From: Pseudisothecium myosuroides
Taxonomy: Eukaryota; Streptophyta; Bryopsida; Hypnales; Lembophyllaceae
Assembly: GCA_951799445.1 (NCBI GenBank)
Contig: OX637295.1
Location: forward strand, 14,384,001 to 14,448,000
Direction: 5' to 3'
Length of the DNA: 64,000 nucleotides
Shown here: one piece after another, positions 11,040 to 23,500 of the stretch
Numbering within the stretch: position 1 is the first letter of the stretch
Layout: every line of letters begins with the position of its first letter
Translations under genes and position numbers: made by a program
Notes under the pieces: model-generated
Seen by the model: the letters and a program-made list of their open reading frames with translations, nothing else
Told to the model about the DNA's origin: nothing
Databases searched by the model: none

Positions 11040-14000
11040 ATGCAGGATGAGATTGATGCTCCACAATGGGCAGACTTGAAGGCCGAAGAAGCGTTAGCGA
11101 AAGCGGGAACAATCGGGTAAAGCTCTTTGTGCTCTGAACACAATCATGTACTTGTCGTAGCACTTGCATATCTTTAGAATATGAACCCACGCAGTTGTAC
11201 AGAATGGACGGGTTCTGTTCTCACCCCTTGTTATTAGTCCCAGAAGGGAGTGAAATAGGATGTGAAAGGAAACTATCTGTTTCTTTAGAAGAATTCGATT
11301 GTTCCATTGTCTATTGTCGTAAGGATTTCTTGGCAATCTCTTGATTACTACTAGTCCATCGATGTTGCTTCACTTTATGAATAGGGTAGCAGAAATGATT
11401 TTGTCCCTACCAGAGAAGCTTTGTGTACAAAGGTAGTTTTTTTTCTCTAGGAGATGTCACTGGATAATGAGTGAAGTTGCCCTTTTCATTGTTCAACTCA
11501 CCAATATCTTGTTCATGTGTGTGTCTGCAGAGACGACCCGTGGTTCTACCGCAGCCACTCGTAAGTTAACTCTTGCCTCTTTGTTTCTATGTCTTGCATC
11601 ACATTCCCGACTCTGATTCTATACTTGCTCTGTGTATTTAAATGTGTAACCTATCTGCAGACACCACGAGGTACCGCTTACAGAGATCGCCGGTGGTCAT
11701 GCTGCTGATGTGAAAGACTCGAATTCAAGCGTCAGAAGTCCAAATCTCGAGAGGAAGAAGAACCGGGGCTCCTCGAAAGCGAAGCTTGCTTTTTTTGGCG
11801 CCGGAACTGTGGCGAAGCCGAAAGATACCGCTAAAGAAGACGAGAGTCCCAGAGCAGGTTACAATGATACGTTTGGAGCTGATTTCCCACGTATTGCTTC
11901 CCCTGTTCATTGTAAATCACCTGAGAATTTTCTATCCACCCGGAGGTTCATATCTTCTGATGACTATGTAGTTGGAAATGACGGGCCCGGGGTCCTCGGG
12001 AGCCTCAATGTCAGAGTGAACATGTTTGAGAATCAATTTGCTCATGATCAAATGAGTACGGCAGCTGATGTGCCTGCGTCGTGTACGTCACCATCAGCGG
12101 GGCAGTCAACTGAAGACGAGGATAAACCATCCCAAACTAGTCTACCTTGGCAGGATGCATTTCTTTCCAAACTGAAGGATACGAACAGGCTTCGTAAAAG
12201 CCTGGGGTCAGCACTTCGAGTGAAAATTGACGACTCGGTAGACGATCCTAACGAAAAAACACAAGGAGCAGGTAATAAGCATTTGTATTGTTCATTGTGA
12301 CAGCAGAGGGACTACTGGGCTGCAATTTACCTAAGTGTTATCTCAACCTCTGTTTAGCAGTAAAGCGAGGTATGTATACTTGAATTATCATTAATATATG
12401 TTATCCTATTGTGCAGCGACACGTCCAAAATCTAGACTCCGTCAAAGTGTGCAACTGGAGGCTGCCGTACTACCAGTATTCAGTGCCTGTGAACGAGACA
12501 CGAGGAAAGAGACGGCTTCCCTCAGGAATGAGGACGGGCTTTCAATCCAAAATTGCCAATCTGGTAGGATTTCTTCAGGGGATGCCAATACCGGAATCGG
12601 GCTGGCAAATAAGTTCGGCGATAATTCTTCCGTGCAGGCATTTGATGACATACGCAAAATGAGAAAGAGCTGGGGTTCTGCATTACGGGTGAAACTCAGT
12701 GAATACTCTCCGGTCGAAGACGTGAGTTCTAAGCACGATATTCCTCCAGTTTCTGATGTGAAAGGAGATTACAGTTCATTTAAGCCTAATGGAGCTGTTG
12801 TTGATATACCATCAATATTGGATGCAAAGACTGGATCGGAGGAGAAGAAGTTACCTGGTGTTGCCCTGCTGGAGGTAGTTCGGACCTTTGACCTCCGAGC
12901 ACATAGTTTTGCCGACAGAAGCGAAGCATTGGACTCGGTTAAGGTGCTGCAAGTATGTGCACCCAGAATTGTCGCAGCACCGAGTTCTGCAAAGAAATTA
13001 TATAGGCGGTCAGTGTCCTTTGATCATACCCCTGGCAGGGGGACGGACAGTAAGGCTTCCACGTCAAATCGAAGCAATCTCGTTCAGCAAAAAAAAGGAT
13101 CAAGAGCATCTTCAGTGTCCCGTCTGAACGGCTCGGCCGAGAAACTCGATAAAGTTAGTCGCCTCTCCAAAGGAGGGAAAGAGAACACTAGTCTACATTC
13201 CTTAGCCAAGACGACGAAGCTTGATCCAGGTACTAATTGGATTCCTCGCATGCTTTGTTAATATTTCCTTGAAATTGTTGTTAACGAACCCACCTGTACG
13301 ATGTCCTTAGCGTGAACTGCTAGTATTACCCACTTGTATATAGATTGTCTTCAGCGACTTGTATCCGGAACACAGACGTTGTTTTCAACTTTGATATTCA
13401 ACAACTATTGTGTTGTAGCTTTGGCAGTCTCTGTTCCAGCAGTTTGCTTGAAATATTTTGTGGCTGATTGCAGAAGTAGTTTGAATTTTCCACCTTCCAT
13501 CTCGCATGCTGATATTCTCGCTTGACAGAGCCATCAACAGGGTCCCCTAGAAAGAGTCGGCAGACCGTGACAAGGATGAGCATGCCGAGCTTGACATTTG
13601 CGGCTCATGCACGAGCTGCCATGGGAGCAAACGGAGGAACCATTCTAAAACCAAGTGGTAATAGCGTCGTGGAGACTAATCGAGCAGATTCCAGTAGAGC
13701 TGCTGCATCCGCTGCAAAGAGAAGTGCAGGAGGTTTAGATAACGGATTTCGGAAAAAGACGGACGCAGCAGTTACGGTATGAACTCCTTGCGGAATGTAC
13801 GACGAGTAGTCGTATTTTCCCAGCTGTTTGTTTCTTGGAATCGGTTCGCAAACTGCATTCGCTGGGACAAATTGGAGGTTGGCACTTACATTACGATGGT
13901 TGGGCTGTGTAACTCAAATCTGCTCTTTTTCTCTGTAACAGAATGCTCCTGCTAAAATGATTACCAGGCAGTCGATCTTGCGATCAAGCATGCCTGCATT

Positions 14001-14652
14001 CTCTGCGGTTGCTGCCGCCAAGCAGGTAAGCAAACCTGCGTTTGAAACTGGGGCTGCTGCTATCAAGCTGGGCGGCAAGAACGGCACTAAAATTGGCAAC
14101 GGAGAAGCTGATTTAGCAGCCCTATTAGCAGAGGTATGTCTCTCCGAAGGGCCTTTAATTATCCAAGCTCTGCATTATTCCTACGGTTTGATTCTCTTAT
14201 TATTTGCATCAGTAGTGGCGGATTCTGTAAATACGGTCTCCAACCTTCTGTAATTAAGGATCTTAAAGTTGGCATTCTTTCGGCTGTGCAGCATAATCGC
14301 AAGTTTCGACCGAAGCCGACATATGAACCCAGAATTCATTCTGTCAAAGACATTCGAGAGGTAATTAATGAACTCCCTAGCTTACACCTACGGTTCTGGA
14401 ATGCGTTGCTAAGAAGAGTCCGGGAAGTAAGACGTTGTGAGCTTCACTTTATAATGCTCGTGAATATCTTGCTTTGCTTTGAAGTGATTGGGCGTGTGGT
14501 CAAAAATCCCTTCCCGAATGACTTTGTTTTCCTGTATGCAGTGGGAAGCCAGAACCGGCCAGCTTTTCTACAACTTGCTACCTGCTGAGCGTGAGAGAGC
14601 GAATCAGGAAATTAGTGCTGCAAAGCAAACGCAAACTCTGAGGCCAAAATAG
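11040..14652 (+). CDS. Uncharacterised plant protein, about eight exons
   Basis: Exons consistent with GT-AG sites and frame are 11040-11116, 11531-11560, 11661-12271, 12417-13229, 13529-13776, 13942-14133, 14292-14360 and 14542-14652 (stop TAG). The first segment encodes a conserved-looking start, DEIDAPQWADL, followed by DDPWFYRSHSHHEVPL. The centre is long, serine- and lysine-rich and probably disordered; it holds two internally similar motifs, RKSLGSALRVK (in exon 3) and RKSWGSALRVK (in exon 4). The C-terminus has a conserved-looking block: HNRKFRPKPTYEP, then HSVKDIREWEARTGQLFYNLL and an ERERANQEI helix. I do not recognise a named family. Basic, low-complexity content with short conserved blocks would fit a cytoskeletal or nuclear scaffold protein, but that is conjecture. 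The ATG at 11040 overlaps a possible splice acceptor, so an upstream coding exon cannot be excluded. A possible acceptor-exon partner was not found. Confidence 0.7.
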
Positions 14653-15992
14653 GTGCCCTTGTGTCACTCGCCTTCTAATAGGAATTGCAAAGTATTCTCC
14701 GGCCCTTGAAGCGGGTTCCAGTTGCGACTTGAAACATTACCGTATGAGTAAAGAGCCGAGAGCTTGCACTGTATAGTATACACGGATGCTTTGCCTCCAC
14801 GCGCGTTTATATTATTGTGCTTTCTTTTCATGGTACCGGTAGGTGACAAGCTTGTACAGTACACCACAATAGTAATGTAATTTACGTAGTGACCAGCTCA
14901 GCCAGCTGGTGCACGAGAGAAATCTCTCCATCGAGCTCTGCAGGCTCTTCATGAATCTCAGCCAACTCACAATAAAATGTCGGCACGTCGCCACCTTTGA
15001 CAAAGCTTTGCAAACTAATCAACAAACAAAACGAAAGTTCCCATGAAGCTCTGTCGAAGTTTCGTTTTGCATCAACTTGCATAAGCTCCACTCAATGCGG
15101 CCTACAAATCAGATATTTGGAATCTACCAAACAAGGTGGTGTCACAGCATCTGCTTGTATTCACTTTCTGTGCTGTTCGTGAACTGGAATAGAAATTTGC
15201 CTCGTGATTGTGTTTCCAAAGCGCAGGGCAGGGCACAAGAAAATTAATTGGAGTTATGCTCGATCCCTTCCTTGCTTGCAGATGCGTCATGAGATTGTTT
15301 ACAGTGCATTTTCGAGCCAGAAAGGAAGGGAAGGCGACAGTGGACAGGAGCTACAAAGTGAATTCTGTGGACGGTCACAGCGAGGATGCCCAGTATCTAC
15401 AACACGTTCCTCAAGGATCTGGAAAAAGCAGCTAAAAGGCTTGCCAGTGGACAAGCCCGCCCTACTAACCTGAACATTAAAACTAGTGCAAACATTCTCT
15501 TCTGCGTGAACAGCTCGGTCCTGCTGCTAGAAGCGTGGAAGTCAGTTGGCTGAAAAAAGGGTGTGGGACTTACTCAAGTGGTTGATGGGACAAAATAATC
15601 AAGGAATCCATTCCACTAACCTCATGCACTGCACTGCCTGACACATTAGATTACAACTGTTGAGATATTCTTTCGCGTTGGCCGACCTTTCCTGCTTCTA
15701 GCAGTGGTGAGATCAATTGACCAAGAAATGGCTTGATCGACTTACTTGGTGACTGAGTCGTCCGTGGGTTCCATTTTGATGATCCACCTATTTTATATGC
15801 TGTCCTCTACCATTGGACTAGAGTACGCTATGTGCAAACTTTCTTTTGGAGTAAATAAATGGCATATGTATTCCCACCACATAATAATTACAGACCAAGC
15901 TGATGAGCACACGGAGACCGACGTCCAATTTCTGGATGCGTGCAGAGTCGCAATCTACAACAGGAGACTGCCCAATTGCGGAGAAGTGGCCC
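14653..15992. other. Intergenic region between converging genes
   Basis: This contains the 3' UTR of the plus-strand gene on the left and, at the right edge, the 3' region of the minus-strand gene. Several open frames of 60-90 codons occur, for example on both strands near 15.2-15.4 kb, but they overlap one another and show no recognisable protein content. Confidence 0.35.
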
Positions 15993-16517
15993 TTACGCAG
16001 TGGACTCACTCCGCGATGGCTTGGTGGATGTGACGAAGGTGCTGTTGGTCGCAGGCTCCCAGTCGTTCGTGGCAGGGTTGCAGCGCGGGTGTGCCGGGTG
16101 GGAGTGGGAGTGCGCTGCGTCCGCGTTGGCATCCAAGAGATGGAAGCCTTCTGGAGCTTTGTCCACCTTGATGAATCCCGTGCCCGTGGTGTGATGCGCC
16201 TTGTCGATGGCCGCCATGTACTGGTAGTACTCGCTCTCGGTGAAGTCTTCGCTCATGTCGCCCGAGCCCCGCGTCTCCAGCGGCACGCCCATGGCCAGCA
16301 GCTGCAAGTACTTGGTCCGCTCCGGGGGGTCCGAGGGCGCCTCGGCGATGCCAATGGCGTCGGAGAGGACTTCCGCAGCGTCGCTTCGGGCGGGTTTAAG
16401 CTGTCGCCGAGGGGCATTGGCGTCCAAATAAGCACGCACTTGCTGCGCATGCTGCAGTTGCTCTTCCTGCGTGCCGGACTGCTCCTCGCTGCGGTTCGGC
16501 TTGTTGCCCCCCACCAT
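15993..16517 (-). CDS. Small hydrophilic plant protein, possibly MEE59-like
   Basis: A single uninterrupted frame of 174 residues runs from an ATG at 16517 to TAA at 15993. It starts MVGGNKPNRSEEQSG, has a helical AQQVRAYLDANAPRRQLKPARS segment, and a conserved-looking core around SEDFTESEYYQYMAAIDKAHHTTGTGFIKV. The core pattern of an acidic stretch, YY, then DK-HHTTG-GFIKV resembles the small plant proteins annotated as maternal effect embryo arrest 59. The identification is from memory and moderately uncertain, and no biochemical function is established. There is no signal peptide or membrane segment. Codons are GC-rich compared with the surroundings, which supports a real gene. Longer plus-strand frames over the same bases (for example 15903-16616) are its shadows. 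Confidence 0.7.
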   Translation of the reverse strand: MVGGNKPNRSEEQSGTQEEQLQHAQQVRAYLDANAPRRQLKPARSDAAEVLSDAIGIAEAPSDPPERTKYLQLLAMGVPLETRGSGDMSEDFTESEYYQYMAAIDKAHHTTGTGFIKVDKAPEGFHLLDANADAAHSHSHPAHPRCNPATNDWEPATNSTFVTSTKPSRSESTA

Positions 16518-17531
16518 CCTGCGAACCAGCAGAAAGATGCTCTTGTGAAGCTAACGCCAGTCGATCGGTGTGCGTCCTTCGATCGATTGTTTTACATTAG
16601 ACGGCAGCGCCCGTGATTCACTACTTTTCAAATGTACTTATCACGTGCACCAGCAAAGAAAGAAATGGCAGAAATCATTCTTACCATCGGCTTGTGGAAA
16701 ACACACTAAATTGAAACTAGTTAGTATTCAACACCATCAAGCAATCAAAGAAAGACTTCATGCGAACCTACCACGACCCACCTTGAAACAGATCCAACAG
16801 CAAAAGAGCTGGCAAAATCCTACTCGAGCGAGTAACACAGAATGAAAAGTACGATGTTCTCCGGGACTAACCTCGCTAGCTACGATCGATCGATCGACGA
16901 AGGCCCCCCCTTCACCACAACAGCTTGCCCGAATGATCGCCTACAGACGGTGCTGGCAGAAAGGGAAAGGGACAAGAAACAACGAAAGCTTCACAGGAAC
17001 AGCATCTCCGAGCAGAGTACAATTGCAAGGGCGCAAGACACAGGACCCGATGGGGCTGAGCAAAGGAGGAGAAGAGGAAGAAGATAAGATTGGTGGAATG
17101 GACGACTTATGAGATATTTTATCATCCCTTCACTGCCACGTTGAAGGATTGGCGGGGTCCGTATAATTTCGCGTGGTTCATCCTCGCCGCTCATCGGACC
17201 ATCTCACGGTTGTGACTTGTGAGGATCTGCAATAGCAGATGGAGGGCATGTGACAATAGACGCCTGGCCGTCCTAGTTGGCAAAGTTCAGATCAAAAAAT
17301 ATCTCGCTAACATAAGCTACTACAGGGCAAGGCTTTTAGGGTTGTATTGTAACCGCCAGGCTTGCATGGGATAGGATGGGATGGGAATATGGGATGGGTT
17401 GGGTTGGGATGAGTGGCAGCATCGTTTTTCGCATAAGTTACTTTTGATCTTTTCTGCAATATGATTGTTTGTTAAACCCAGGTTTTGAGGGTGGGTGGGT
17501 GTTATTGGCAGTGAAGATTGAGAGAGTGAAA
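16518..17531. promoter_or_regulatory. Shared upstream region of divergent genes
   Basis: This 1-kb interval separates the minus-strand MEE59-like gene from the plus-strand DNAAF5-like gene, so it should hold both promoters and 5' leaders. It contains a short GATC microsatellite (CGATCGATCGATCGACG near 16883) and a GGGAT/GGGTT-rich stretch near 17365-17412. No coding exon is supported. Confidence 0.4.
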
Positions 17532-20500
17532 ATGGCGGAGTTTCTTGATGAACTGGGGTATCCGCGAGAAGTGACGAAGAAGGAGGTGGTGTCGGCATTT
17601 CTTCAGGTATGATACTGTATGACCTCCAGTTTTTTTTGGCACATTGAAGTTCATCTGCGAAATTTCGCTGCTGACATGGCCATCGGTGGAGCTAATATGG
17701 TGTTTTGACGATTTCGTATTCTGCAAATGAAACCTATTAATTTTTGTTAGAATGGTGAAGTGTAAGAAACCTATTAATATTTGCGAGGCAGATTTTCATG
17801 TGTTGCAATTTTCTACATGTGAACGTGTAGCCCCGTGTGGTCGATGAATTTTGGGGAGAGGATAATTGTTTGAGCGTTTGGGTTGGATTCTTCGATTTTT
17901 TGCTTTTTGCGCTCTTGAACAGATATTTTGACGATGGTATAGAAGTTGACACTAGACTGTCGTGTATGTATGGTGCCATATGTTGCAGACCATTCAGAGG
18001 TCCTTGAATTGCTTGTCAGCTGAAGAGCAGAAGTCTCGAAGAAACGCTGTAGAGAAACTTCATGTGTGTTTGCTGAAAGATGACGGAGCGGGGTCGTTGC
18101 CTCCCATGGACGTTCTTCAGGTTTGGTTATTCACGCAGGCAAGAATTGCCTGTTTATTAGGATCATTTCAGCTCTGATTCCACAAATTTTCTAAAGTTTC
18201 TGACTTATGATTTTGGGGGTTGACCAAAGTTTGTTGGTTGATTACGGGTTCCAGGCAGCTTGGGATGAAGTGATTCTTGAGAAAGTGCTGCGTTGTGTTA
18301 GTGATCCTACAGAAAAATGCCGGGAGCTCGCTATCCAGTTTATTAGGGGTGTGGCCCAATCACTCACCGAGGTAACTAATCAACAGACTTGGTAGTGTGC
18401 TGACATAGTAAAGTTTCATTTTCTGCACATCTTATTAAGTTTATCACATGTTCCCATTCCTGGCTGCCGAGTTTCCATCTCTGTAGGTGACTTTTTTTTT
18501 ACGAAGTCATTCTGTGGTCAGAATTATGAGCGCTGTTATGTCTCTGGATACCCATGAAATACTAAACTCTGAAGGACCAAGACGCCGAACAGGGGCCTCA
18601 TGTTTTCTTAGCATTTTTGATTTGGTCACATGGATATCTTTTCTGGTTCAAGTAAAATTATTTTTTGATCAGCACAAGCAATGTTCTTCTCCGCTTCTGG
18701 TGATTTAAAATTTGGCCCCATCTGACCGCATCGTGATCAATCGAATAGGTCATATCCATTACTTGCATGCTTGACTCTTTTAAGGGTTAATTATGCGTGC
18801 GTCATCTTAGCTTAAGTCATGGACGTTGCTGGTTTGTTGCAGGTGGACTGCACCTTGAAGGAAATTGTTCGAGTTATGGCCGAAAGAATGGGTAGCATTC
18901 AAATCTGAAAAAATCTTTGAGAATCGGTCCTTTCTACAGGATTTGTAGCTTCATTATAGAGCCGAAAACGCTTCAAAGTAAAATTTTGCTAGTCATTGAT
19001 AACTGACAGAATTATGCTACAATAATGCAGGACAGTTACCGGTGCTAGAAGAGTCCGAGGAGATACGCTTGCTGCTATTTTCCTTGTTGAATGACGTCCT
19101 GCTCCCGCAGTGCGAGCTTACGACACTTCAAACTATCATTGAGCCTCTCCACTTGGTTTGAATCTCCTCGATCCACTGTAGTCTTAAAGTATGTACTCAT
19201 ATCCATATCTCATTGACTTTAGAGCTTAGCGTGCCCCTTGCTGACGTGATACTTTCCTTAGGTTTCCATGAATATTTGTAGAGCAATAAACTCATGCGCA
19301 AGTCAGTGACCTGTAAGATGTGCTCATGCTTCTTCCCTGACGATGTTGCAGATCGTGGCCGTGACCCTTCATGATCATTTTCACGAGGTGCAGAAGAGCG
19401 TTTGCAGCGTTCTCGTCACAACGGCTAACCGCGATCCAGATGTGTTTGGGAACAAGACCGGGACTATCCTCAAAGCTCTCATGCCATCCCTCAGTCACTC
19501 TCACTCTCGAGTACGATTATATAAGTAACCTTCGCTGTTGAATTCAACTTTGTTAAATGAAATTGATGTTGGGTTTAGATTGGTGACATCCCTGGTCTGT
19601 TTGTCTGCAGGTGAGAATTGCCGTCTTCCAAGCAATTGATGCCATGGTACGCTGCGGTCTAACTGGAACTTCAGTTGCTCAGGACTTAGCGCCCGGAACC
19701 AAGCCCTTGGCATTCGACCATAACACTGCAGTCAGAGAGGTGAGCGTCCCGTCCTCTGAGCTTGACACGGGAATTGCAAGCTCATGAGATTTATCCCTTG
19801 AGCGACTCTCTGAGCAGATGATCTGTTTCTTGATTCTACTGTTGTTGGATCATTCTTCACTAGTAGCATGCCTATAGAATCAGCGAGGACTGTTATGGCA
19901 GAAACCTAGTGAACAATTCTCACGCTTGATATCAAAGCTACTTTGAATTGAGGATTATAGTATTATGTGGTCGTACATCCTGACTGGGCATTCACTTACC
20001 TTTTGGGATATGCTTGAGATTTGAATTTAATATGATGCTGATGATATCCAGACGTCCAGCACTAGTGACTTGCCTTGTCGATTTTCTGGTTGCAGCAATT
20101 TTTTGCCAGTGTTGCGAACTGGCTCAATTACAAAGCAAAAAACATGAGTGATGAGGAGATTCACGAGTGCGCCGTGACTGGGAAGATTCCGCGCTTTTAC
20201 GTCCCAGAACTTCTGCCTTTGCTCTTGCTGGGCATAACAGACGACTGCCTTGACATAGCCACATCAACATATGAGAAATTGGAAGGCATAGGCGAGATCT
20301 ATAAGAGGGTTATCGACCATCTAGAAAGGGAGACTAACGCTGAAAAATCCACCCAGGCTGATAATCCCACAAAAGATAATAGTTCTTCAAAACGAATTGC
20401 AGATGAAAACTTTGAAGTCGGTGGCGCAGAAACCAAGTTTGGAGAGAGTCACTTTGTGCATGTTCCGGAAGACGCAAATCACGTCGTTGAAACAAATTGT

Positions 20501-23500
20501 GCCAATGTGAGTGAGCTTGAAAGAAAGGAGGGAGAGGAGGAACAGACAACAAAGGATGCATCGACCACCGAAGTTGGTCACGACTCGTGTTTTAAAGTGT
20601 ACTACGCACATCCTAGCAAGGAGGGGTCACTGATGTCGCCTGGCAGAACGCACACCTCCAGTGTGGAAACTGCAGACTTCATTGAGAACAGAGAAAGTTG
20701 TGACCCTAAATTTGACTATGGAGAGTTGTCAGAACCTGCAGCTCGACTAGAGACAGAACTTAGGAACAAGGTTTCAGGCATTGTCATAGAGTCTGTCAAA
20801 ACCAATGAAGAATCTACTATGGCAGGGGAAAAGAAGGGCGTCAATGGATTACATGCCTTGGCACAGGAGGTACTCCAGGGAAATCAGGCAGAGGTCATTG
20901 TGAGTCTCTCTCAGAAGGATGTTGACAAGAAGGTTACGAGTGAGATTACAAATGAAGGGGCGGTTAGAAAGAAGGACAGTGATGAGGCCGGGGTGGAGAC
21001 TCTGCTGCTGCCGAAGCCTTACAATAGCAGACCCGGAGCTGGGTGCCGCCTTATGACTGAGGTACCGTTTCCAATAATTTGAAGGAGACTAGAAACGAGA
21101 ATTTGGAGAGTGTTTCATGAGTCTTGCTAAAATAGATCCAGTTTTGCAAATGCATTTGCTTGTTGCATAAACTCTCAGAGTCGTCTACTTTTGCTGCATT
21201 TTCATTGTAACGTACCAAAAATTTCCCAAGGGCTTGAATCCGCTGCGCTTTATGCGTGCTAGGCCTTCTTGAGACCGATGATAGAACCGGCTCTTAAAGA
21301 GCTTAAGCAGTGGACCACTCCAACTCGATTGACTGCAGCTCGTCTACTTCACACCCTCCTGGTATGTTATCTTCTTTGTACCTGCAGTTAGAGTTTTTGG
21401 TGATTTCTAGGTATAAAGTAGACTGAGGGAGATGTGGCATGGGAAGATGGCAATGTAGAAATCATGGGGAAACCTCCCCATTCAATCCTTGGAATTGTTG
21501 AAATGTTGTGAACTAACTACTCCGTAGTTAGATACTGAGAGATGCACCTATGTAATTACAAGTAGGTGCAAGTAGGTGTTCTTCGGGAGGTCTCCCCATG
21601 AATTGCCTCATGATCATCTTGCCTCCCCCATGACCAATCTCCCCCTGAGATGTTCTATAAGAATATTTAAAACTGTACATTTGTACCGAAAACCTTGCTG
21701 GGAGCAAGGTTTAGAGATGCACTCTCGTACCAGAATCTTACAATATCTTCTTCCTGAGCCTATCCTTTTATGTGAATGCCCAGGTATTGGCAGAAGGATG
21801 CACAGAGGATTACCTCGACATACTCATTCCAGCCTTCTGCAGGTCTCTCAGGACCTCTCTTAAAACGCTTGTGCTTGCATTGCGGAAGGCGGTTGGACCT
21901 GTTTTGAGGGTTGAGGTTACAGTTGGACTGTTACTGGAGTAAGAAGTACTTGCTGCTATGGCAATGAGCTTGTAGTTGGCTGCCTTACACAGATTTTAGT
22001 CAGAATTGAGTTACACGTTGTCCTCCGTAGTTTGCAATATCAAAATGACTTGCGACATGCTAATATTGGCGAATCAGTGCAGTGCAGTGGGGGACGATGA
22101 TGTAAAAGTTGCGAAGCGAGTTGTTTCTACCATACACATTGTCGGGTTTCATGTGCCCCTTGAAAAATGGTGTCCTGTAGTTCTTAAGTCTCTGGGTAAT
22201 AGAAAAACAAGTCAGACTCAGGTACCAATCTTTGCTCATAGTTAGCTACCTGAGCAGCAATCGCATAGTTACCTTCTGACCTAAATTCTGCACGCGTAAA
22301 TGCTTACAATTAATTGCACCTCTGCTTGAATTTAAACTAGATTTATGTTCAGAATTTGACATGCTATGCTCCAGACTGAATGCAGATCCAAAATATGGTG
22401 TTTTACAGCTTGAGGAGAATCCTTGTTAATGAAACTCAGTTTGAACTTACTTTCGTTTCATTTCTTGATTTCAATGGCAGTATTAGTGTTGAATACTGTT
22501 CAGTGTTTTTCTGCAGAGAGCAAATGTTCTCGTTGTTACTGCTGCATTTCTGTATGGTGCGCCCCGCAAAGAAATGGAAGAGAAACACGTTGAGAAGGTC
22601 TGTTGCGAACCACTTGTGGAAAGCTCCATAATAGACTTGTGCATGGCTTACTGCTGCGACATATATCAATATATTGATCATGTCAAAGTTTTACCTGCAG
22701 ATTTGTGACAAGCTCTACGAAAGAGAGATATGCTGTAATGATCATACTGCTGTTCAGAATCAGGTAAATTTTCCTATTTGTCTCTGCATACTTGTATGGA
22801 GTGCTGCTTAGACATTCTAAAAGTCCTTTGATTATCTCCAATTATTTCATTTTTTTCCGATTTTGGTGACAGTACAATGATACATATCTGTATCCGAAAA
22901 CATGCATGTCCTTCCACCCGTGCATTTGTCGCCATTACCTTGTATATTGAAATTATTCTTGGTCCATTACATCGATTCATCACCCAGCCGTCGGAGAACC
23001 AGCTCCTGTGTGCTATGTAACAGGCTGTCTAACTTCAGACTGGAAAAACTGTCGGCAGTTTGAGCGATTCTATGTTATGAGTTTGGAATTCTCCCAGTTA
23101 TCCTGTGACTGTAAAACCTGTTACTAATATTTTGAATCTGTCATCTGGCAGCTTCTTTCAGTAGTGACCAACTTAATTCAAGTTGCGGGGGCATTGTGCA
23201 AGTCCTCATCCTTCAAGATCTTTGTTCTGCTCCTCCAGGTAACTGCTTCTCTCTGCTTTTATATTGCTCCATTAGAGGAGTTTGTGCTTGAAATGGACCC
23301 CTAAAGACGTTCTCATTGTTTCGTGAATATTGCCATTATCCCTCTCAATTACTCGTTTTCTCGGTAGTGTCTCTTGACACTGAACAGCTTCATTCTTATT
23401 TTTTATAGTGATGCCTTTTTGGCTGCACAATGCTATTGTTGTAACATGGCACACATTATGAAAGTTTGTTTTATGTACTGTACAACTTGGCACCACTATA

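Noticed and set aside
15903..16616. 237-codon plus-strand frame
   Set aside because: It is the antisense shadow of the GC-rich MEE59-like gene and lacks any recognisable domain.
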